From Rhodospirillum sp047263945 (GTDB lineage Bacteria; Pseudomonadota; Alphaproteobacteria; Rhodospirillales; Rhodospirillaceae): 64,000 nucleotides of DNA. A program made the position numbers and the translations under genes. Shown piece by piece: positions 58,899-64,000 of this stretch (position 1 is the first letter of the stretch; each line of letters begins with the position of its first letter). The DNA lies in the NCBI RefSeq assembly GCF_047263945.1, contig NZ_JBLAVB010000001.1, positions 682,001 through 746,000 of the forward strand, in the 5' to 3' direction. The notes below the pieces were generated by a model. The model worked only from the letters and a program-made list of their open reading frames with translations, was not told the DNA's origin and did no database searches.

Positions 58899-59237
58899 TT
58901 GTCCGCTATCACCGTCCATATGGTCGACCCCACCACGGTCCTGGAGTGGGTCAAAGAAGGCAAAGCCGTCGTTGTCGACGTCCGCGAGCCCCACGAATTC
59001 GCCAGCTTCCACATCGAAGGGGCAATCTCCAACCCCCTATCCCAGTTCAATCCAAACTTCTTGCCCGAGGGCGGCGTCGAAGACGACAAAAAGTTGGTCT
59101 TCCATTGCCAAAGTGGCGTGCGGTGCGGCCATGCTGCGGAAATGATGCGCCTGACCGGCTTCAAGGGCACCCTGAACCGCATGGCCGGGGGAATCGCGGC
59201 ATGGCATCAGGCGGGTGGCCCTATCATTCAGGACTAA
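58899..59237 (+). CDS. Single-domain rhodanese (sulfurtransferase)
   Basis: A 112-residue rhodanese-fold protein. The active-site loop FHCQSGVRCGHA has the cysteine followed by QSGVR. DVREPHEFASFHIEGA is the CH2A motif. Start: TTG at 58899 with AAGGAG upstream gives LSAITVHMVDPTT; ATG at 58920 is an alternative. It transfers sulfur from thiosulfate or a persulfide and is divergent from tusA, with which it may share sulfur relay. Confidence 0.9.
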   Translation: MSAITVHMVDPTTVLEWVKEGKAVVVDVREPHEFASFHIEGAISNPLSQFNPNFLPEGGVEDDKKLVFHCQSGVRCGHAAEMMRLTGFKGTLNRMAGGIAAWHQAGGPIIQD

Positions 59238-59393
59238 AGCCCTTCCCTTGCGTCCAGGCAACCTCACGAGTCCATTGAATTGTTGCAATGCAGTGACAGG
59301 TTTTCTTGTCTTCCGCCGATTCCCCGCCCATCATTTCCCTGAATAAAAAGCACGACCCAAACAACGGTCGGCTCACTTCGGGAGGAAATGGAG

Positions 59394-59915
59394 ATGCTTG
59401 TTCGCTCCAACACGTCGGCTGAACACCGCACGAAGGAGGGATATTCCCAAGGCGACCAAAGGACATTCCTTGTGGTTGTCGATGATACGACGGAGCTGCG
59501 GGCGGCAATCCGCTTCGCCGCCCGTCGGGCCCAGAATACCGGGGGCCGAGTGGCCTTGATGTATGCCATCGCGCCAGCCGAATTCGACCACTGGATGTTC
59601 GTCGGTAATCTGATTCGGGAAGAAGCCCGAGAGGAAGCCGAGCACAAGCTCAATCGGCATGCCTCGGTCATTCGAACCGTCTGCGGCCAACTTCCCGTTC
59701 TTTATGTCCGTGAGGGGGAATGCAGAAAGGAGCTATTCAAGCTCATTGAAGAAGAGAAGGGGATATCCATTCTTGTTCTCGGCGCCGCAGACAACACTGA
59801 CGATCCTGGCCCCCTGGTTCGTGACCTGACGGGACGCTATGCTGGTCGGCTAAGAGTGCCCATCACCGTCGTACCTGGAGGTCTGACCGACGCGGAAATC
59901 GACGCCTTGGCATGA
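59394..59915 (+). CDS. Universal stress protein (UspA family)
   Basis: A 173-residue single Usp domain. RTFLVVVDDTTELRAAIRFAARRA is the N-terminal strand/helix, and ILVLGAADNTDDPGPLVRDLTGR the ATP-binding-like motif, though the usual G-2x-G-9x-G(S/T) is altered to GAADN...DLTGR. ATG at 59394 has GGGAGG upstream at good spacing; ATG at 59388 is too close. It probably functions in stress survival. Confidence 0.88.
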   Translation: MLVRSNTSAEHRTKEGYSQGDQRTFLVVVDDTTELRAAIRFAARRAQNTGGRVALMYAIAPAEFDHWMFVGNLIREEAREEAEHKLNRHASVIRTVCGQLPVLYVREGECRKELFKLIEEEKGISILVLGAADNTDDPGPLVRDLTGRYAGRLRVPITVVPGGLTDAEIDALA

Positions 59916-59964
59916 GCGGGGGATTCAGCGGGTGAATGGCCCGAAACCGAGAAAGGAAGGATGC

Positions 59965-60360
59965 ATGAACACTGGCAAGCGCATTCTCTTCTTGGGGCTG
60001 GGTCATCTTTGTGTGGCCCTCGGTATCATTGGCGCCTTCCTGCCCTTGCTCCCTACCACACCTTTTTTGCTGGTCGCCACCTGGGCCTATGGCCACGCCA
60101 GCCCGCGCTTGCGCCATTGGTTGTGGACCCATCCCCGCTTTGGCGCGGGGATTCGGGCTTGGCACGAACATGGCGTGATCGGTCGAAGGGTAAAAATCCT
60201 GTCCTTAAGCGCCATGACCCTGTCCTGCCTGGTCACTTGGCTGGTGACCGGCAACACTCTGGCCGCCTTGGGCCAGGGTATCATCCTGGCTTTCGTCGGG
60301 GTCTTCATCGTCAGCCGACCGGAGGCCCCGCCCCGCCCCGCAACTCCGAGCAATTCCTAA
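59965..60360 (+). CDS. YbaN/DUF454 inner-membrane protein
   Basis: A 131-residue membrane protein of the DUF454 family. LGLGHLCVALGIIGAFLPLL and PTTPFLLVATWAYGHASPRL are the family signature (GxxLPxxPTTPF). Three to four membrane segments. The ATG at 59965 with AAAGGAAGG upstream is used; ATG at 59932 is an alternative. Function is unknown in the family. Confidence 0.9.
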   Translation: MNTGKRILFLGLGHLCVALGIIGAFLPLLPTTPFLLVATWAYGHASPRLRHWLWTHPRFGAGIRAWHEHGVIGRRVKILSLSAMTLSCLVTWLVTGNTLAALGQGIILAFVGVFIVSRPEAPPRPATPSNS

Positions 60361-60402
60361 ACGCGGATATCTTGTGTTGCGGTACTGGGATATCGACATG
60401 CT

Positions 60403-60529
60403 ACACGACAGGGCTTCATGTTTTTTGGGCGATAGCCCAAGCCCATTTGACGGCCTGGGGTCTGGGGCCTTTCGGCCCCAGTGGGGGACGGGGCAAAGCC
60501 CCGTGACTGGAAAACCCCAGCTATCGTGT
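60403..60529. repeat. Multi-hairpin element, copy D, with short terminal inverted repeats
   Basis: The ends ACACGACAG (60403-60411) and CTATCGTGT (60521-60529) are 9-bp inverted repeats with one mismatch. Inside are TTGGGCGATAGCCCAA, CTGGGGCCTTTCGGCCCCAG and CGGGGCAAAGCCCCG. The left module is the inverse of the right edge of copies C and E. It lies between convergent genes. Confidence 0.7.
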
Positions 60530-60554
60530 TCCTGGATCAAGCGGCGGCGCTTCC

Positions 60555-60585
60555 AAAGTACGGTGCGTCAAACGCACCGTACTTT
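60555..60585. terminator. Perfect 14-bp stem terminator between convergent genes
   Basis: AAAGTACGGTGCGT and ACGCACCGTACTTT form a perfect 14-bp stem with a 3-base loop (CAA), 10 bp beyond the histidine kinase stop. A- and T-tracts at the stem ends allow use in both directions. Confidence 0.85.
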
Positions 60586-60595
60586 AGTATAAGAC

Positions 60596-63500
60596 CTATT
60601 CATCCAGACGTCGCTCCAACCCCTCCTTGGCGAGGCCAATGCTGTCCTGCAGGGCTTTAACCAAGGGTGCCAGAGTTGCCTGGTCGTCCGCTTGATCCTC
60701 AATAACCGTGGCAAGCAACTGGGCACGGGTGGCACCGAACTGACCGGCCATTCCCTTCAAAGCATGGGTTGCCCGGCGCAAATCCTCGGGCGATCCATCA
60801 AGGGATAGAGCCTCCACCTTCGCCAAATAGCGCTCCATGTTATCCAAAGCAGACCGAAGCAGGGGGCGAACCTTGTCCACTCCAACCTGATTAATCAATC
60901 CGTCCAGAATCGCCCCATCAAAGTCGGGGGCTTCCCTCCAGTTCGGGTCGGGCAACCGTAAGGGGTCTCGATCGGGAGGGGGCTGGTCTTCTGGATCAGG
61001 GGAGGGCTGGTCTGACGCCTTTTCGGGTACCGACTCCCTGCCCTTACTCACCCGATCAATCACATCGTGCAAACGCCCCCAATCCACAGGTTTTGTCAAC
61101 AGATCTGTCAGCCCGCTGGACAAATAGCGATCTCGATCCTCTAGGCTCACATCGGCGGTCAAGGCAATGATGGGCAGGGTCTCCATCTCTCCCCCCATGG
61201 CACGGATCTGTCGAGTCGCCTCGGCCCCATCCATCTCGGGCATCTGCATATCCATAAGCACCAGATCGTACCGCCCCTCCTCCCCAACACTTTCCTCCAC
61301 GGAGGCTTTCACACGGGCCACACCCTCGACGCCATTGCAAGCCGTATCGACCACATGTCCCGCCCGGCGCAGAACCGTAGCGATCAGCAGCATGTTGGTC
61401 TCATTGTCCTCCACCAACAGCACGTGACAGCCCTCGCCCTCCCCGGCCACCACCTCTCCCAGGGGCCAGGGCGATGGGCTGCTGTCGAGGGTAACCGACT
61501 CCCCAGGATCCCCCAGCGGCAAGGTCAGCCGAACCCAGAACGTCGCCCCCTCCCCCACCCGGCTATCGACGGAAATGACTCCCCCCATCATTTCTGCGAG
61601 ACGCTTACAGATTGTAAGGCCCAGCCCTGTGCCCCCAAATTTTCGCGTGGTCGAGGCATCGGCCTGGGTAAAGGGGGTAAACAGGCGAGACATCTGTTCC
61701 TCACCCATACCGACTCCCGTATCCGTCACGGCAAAGGTCAGGGAGACCGCATCCCCGCCGGCGTCCTCCCAATTCAAAGACACGCCAATCCGCCCCCGCT
61801 CAGTAAACTTGACCGCATTGCCCACCAGATTGAACAGAACCTGACGCAAACGGGTTGGGTCCCCTCGGGTAACAAGATCCGTCGGGCGGTCACCAAGGAC
61901 CTCCAATACAAGGCTCTTTTCCGAAGCCTTCGGCTGGAACAGCTCCACAACGTCGTCAACCAATTCCGCTGGATGAAAAGAGACAATTTCCATCTCCAAC
62001 TGCCCGGCTTCGATCTTCGAAAAATCGAGAACATCATCAAGCAACCCCAGCAAGGTGCGGGCCGAGCGCATGAGCGTGCGGGCATAGCGTTCCTGGTCGT
62101 TGTCAAGATTCGAAGACAACAACAGATCCCCCATTCCCAAGATACCGGTCATGGGAGTACGGATTTCGTGGCTCATCACCGCCAGGAACTGGGACTTGGC
62201 CCGACTGGCGGTTTCCGCCTCCACCTTGGCCGCACGCAGGGCTTCCTCATATCGGCGCATCTCCGTAATGTCCGAATGGGTGCCAACCATACGAACGGCC
62301 TGCCCCCCGTCGTCCCGTTGCGCCCGCCCCCGATCCAGCACCCAGACGTAATGCCCCATTTTATGGCGGAATCGCAGGACCATCCGGTACTGCTCGCTCC
62401 GCCCCTCCAGATGCTTGACCACCTCCGCCCGGGTTTCCTCCAGGTCATCGGGATGGACAAGGGCGAGCCACTCCTTGGGATCCTCTCCAATTTCCCCGTC
62501 CTCATAACCCAGGATTTCCTTGCTGCGGGGGGACAGGTACAGGCGGTCCCGAAGCACGTCCCAGTCCCAAAGGCCATCGTCGGCCCCCCTAACAGCCAGG
62601 TCGAACCGCTCCTGAACCCTTAGAATCTCGGCCCTCGACCTTTCCAGGTTGCTCGCCAAATTCGACATTTCCCGCGCCTGGACTTCCAGCTTGTCATTGG
62701 CCACCCGCAGGGCCATTTCCCTTCGGCGGGACTGAGTGATGTCCATACAGGCACCCCGGTATCCCTGCATCTGACCATGGGGTCCCAAAACCGGGATACC
62801 GGACAGCAGCTGCCAGGAATAGCTCCCCTCGGGCAGGGGGGCACGGAAGGCAATGTCGGAAAAGCGGACCGCGCGCGCAGCCAGGGAACGAATAAGAGGC
62901 TCGACCCGCTCCCTGTCTTCCGGATGCATGATGGAAAACAGTCCACGACCGATCAGGTCCACGACCCCGATCCCCAACTGGTCGACAGCCCGACCGGTGA
63001 TAAAGGTCAGAGCAAAGTTCTCGTCCACTTCATAAATGAGCTCGCCCACGGAATCGGTCACATCGCGGAAACGCTGTTCACTTTTGCGCAGGGCATCCTC
63101 CGCCTCACGCCGGTCGGTGATGTCCCGCAAAGTCACGAGCAGACGGGGGCGGCCACCATATTCAAAGGGAACAGCCTTGGTTTCAGCCAGAAAGCGCTGC
63201 CCCGTCTGCGGCACCCGATGACGGGTCTCCACCTGCCCCGCACCACTGTCTTTGACCTTTTTGAGAAAGGCGATGAAAGCCGATCCGGTCTCGGGTTCGA
63301 GCCAAGCAACCAATTTTTCTCCGGTCATGGTTTCCGCATCCATGCCGTGCATACGGAAGGCCGCCTGATTGCCGTCAATGACCCGGCTGTCTTCGTCCAG
63401 GACAAGTAACCCATCGGTAGCGCTTTCAAAAATCGCCCGATAGCGCCTTTCGCTTCGGCGTAAGGCCTCTTCCGCCCGCTTGCGTCCGGTCACATCGCGG

Positions 63501-64000
63501 TAGAACCAGACCCGCCCCCAGTGAACCGCCTCATCATCGGCCAACCCCCGGGAGAACCGTTCCAGGACCCGCCCATCCCACAAAACCACCTCAGTCCCCT
63601 CGTCGTTCAGCTCTGGGGACATCATCCGCCGCTCCACCTCCTGCATGAAGGCATCACCTTCCTTGACCATGGGTTCCAAAACCCGATGCAGCTCCCGCCC
63701 ATCCCCATGGCCGGCCAGCGTCAGAGGAATGCGCCAGATATCAAGGAAGCGCTGATTCCAGGACATCACCCGCCAATTCTGGTCCGTGATCAGGATGCCG
63801 TCGGGCGAGGTTTCCCGCTGGGCAGCCAGAAGCACATTCTGTAAGCGGGTTCGGGACTCTTCCTCCCGCCGCCGCTCAAGCATGCGAAGCAACTTCCCGG
63901 TAACCACCCCATCGGCCGCCAGAACCACCAGCGCCAACAGGCCAACCATCACCATGGACCGGTACCAGGACGACAGGGCCTCATCCCGGGCAATGGTCAC
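60596..64000 (-). CDS. Hybrid sensor histidine kinase (PAS x4, HisKA, HATPase, receiver, HPt), N-terminus cut by window edge
   Basis: 1134 residues are visible and the frame is open at the right edge, so more N-terminal sequence probably lies outside. Order: a membrane segment (about residues 15-35), four PAS domains (about 55-175, 183-300, 306-425, 455-580), HisKA with AVMSHEIRTPMTGILGMG, HATPase with NLVGNAVKFTERGR and KFGGTGLGLTICKRL, a receiver with the phosphoacceptor in YDLVLMDMQMPEMDG, and a C-terminal HPt domain with ATHALKGMAGQFGA. A proline-rich linker separates receiver and HPt. It could run a complete internal phosphorelay. The response regulator partner is not in view. Confidence 0.94.
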   Translation of the reverse strand: MTIARDEALSSWYRSMVMVGLLALVVLAADGVVTGKLLRMLERRREEESRTRLQNVLLAAQRETSPDGILITDQNWRVMSWNQRFLDIWRIPLTLAGHGDGRELHRVLEPMVKEGDAFMQEVERRMMSPELNDEGTEVVLWDGRVLERFSRGLADDEAVHWGRVWFYRDVTGRKRAEEALRRSERRYRAIFESATDGLLVLDEDSRVIDGNQAAFRMHGMDAETMTGEKLVAWLEPETGSAFIAFLKKVKDSGAGQVETRHRVPQTGQRFLAETKAVPFEYGGRPRLLVTLRDITDRREAEDALRKSEQRFRDVTDSVGELIYEVDENFALTFITGRAVDQLGIGVVDLIGRGLFSIMHPEDRERVEPLIRSLAARAVRFSDIAFRAPLPEGSYSWQLLSGIPVLGPHGQMQGYRGACMDITQSRRREMALRVANDKLEVQAREMSNLASNLERSRAEILRVQERFDLAVRGADDGLWDWDVLRDRLYLSPRSKEILGYEDGEIGEDPKEWLALVHPDDLEETRAEVVKHLEGRSEQYRMVLRFRHKMGHYVWVLDRGRAQRDDGGQAVRMVGTHSDITEMRRYEEALRAAKVEAETASRAKSQFLAVMSHEIRTPMTGILGMGDLLLSSNLDNDQERYARTLMRSARTLLGLLDDVLDFSKIEAGQLEMEIVSFHPAELVDDVVELFQPKASEKSLVLEVLGDRPTDLVTRGDPTRLRQVLFNLVGNAVKFTERGRIGVSLNWEDAGGDAVSLTFAVTDTGVGMGEEQMSRLFTPFTQADASTTRKFGGTGLGLTICKRLAEMMGGVISVDSRVGEGATFWVRLTLPLGDPGESVTLDSSPSPWPLGEVVAGEGEGCHVLLVEDNETNMLLIATVLRRAGHVVDTACNGVEGVARVKASVEESVGEEGRYDLVLMDMQMPEMDGAEATRQIRAMGGEMETLPIIALTADVSLEDRDRYLSSGLTDLLTKPVDWGRLHDVIDRVSKGRESVPEKASDQPSPDPEDQPPPDRDPLRLPDPNWREAPDFDGAILDGLINQVGVDKVRPLLRSALDNMERYLAKVEALSLDGSPEDLRRATHALKGMAGQFGATRAQLLATVIEDQADDQATLAPLVKALQDSIGLAKEGLERRLDE

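Overview
The window reads as one contiguous piece of a GC-rich alphaproteobacterial chromosome, most likely from the Rhodospirillales. The support is gene order (complete nuoA-N followed by birA-coaX-rnj-mce; hupB-lon-clpX-clpP-tig), alphaproteobacterial-type palindromic repeats, and a full leucine-degradation operon. I see no prophage, integrase, transposase gene or CRISPR array, and I cannot name the species.

Layout. 0.2-2.4 kb: a CRP/FNR-type regulator, a TetR-type repressor and a divergent hotdog thioesterase that share a palindromic operator. 2.5-3.1 kb: a degenerate response regulator. 3.3-14.5 kb: a ten-gene minus-strand branched-chain/leucine catabolic operon (ivd, a YcgL/RlaP-like nucleotidyltransferase relative, thiolase, SDR, acyl-CoA dehydrogenase, DsbA-like isomerase, mccB, methylglutaconyl-CoA hydratase, mccA, hmgL). 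A duplicated palindromic operator sits upstream. 14.9-18.4 kb: a plus-strand group with an unknown 462-residue protein, a stand-alone ModE DNA-binding domain, a molbindin, a NifX-like protein and an unknown small protein. 18.6-22.0 kb: all four genes of bacterial tRNA t6A synthesis (tsaE, tsaB, tsaC, tsaD) plus tag. 22.2-40.6 kb: one long minus-strand run, nuoA to nuoN, then birA, coaX, RNase J and methylmalonyl-CoA epimerase. 41.2-51.2 kb: a soluble chemoreceptor, tRNA-Val, hupB, lon, clpX, clpP, tig and tRNA-Leu. 51.3-64 kb: malonyl-CoA decarboxylase, NAD(P)HX repair enzyme, an AT-rich orphan locus, dadA, a degenerate GGDEF protein, tusA, a rhodanese, a universal stress protein, a DUF454 membrane protein and the C-terminal 1134 residues of a hybrid histidine kinase.

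How it works together. Leucine would be oxidised through isovaleryl-CoA, methylcrotonyl-CoA and HMG-CoA to acetyl-CoA and acetoacetate. The biotin ligase that activates MccA and the methylmalonyl-CoA epimerase lie downstream in the respiratory operon, and Complex I reoxidises the NADH. The Lon/ClpXP/trigger-factor block is the usual protein quality-control neighbourhood.

The most unusual feature is a family of small multi-hairpin intergenic elements. Two full copies of about 166 bp have long imperfect terminal inverted repeats, two shorter copies have roughly 10-bp terminal inverted repeats, and two regions are related in architecture. They occupy four of the five convergent gene junctions in the window. 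One supplies the last codons and stop of a gene. Another supplies the ribosome-binding site and start codon of a small AT-rich open reading frame. All calls were made by reading the sequence; no database search was run.
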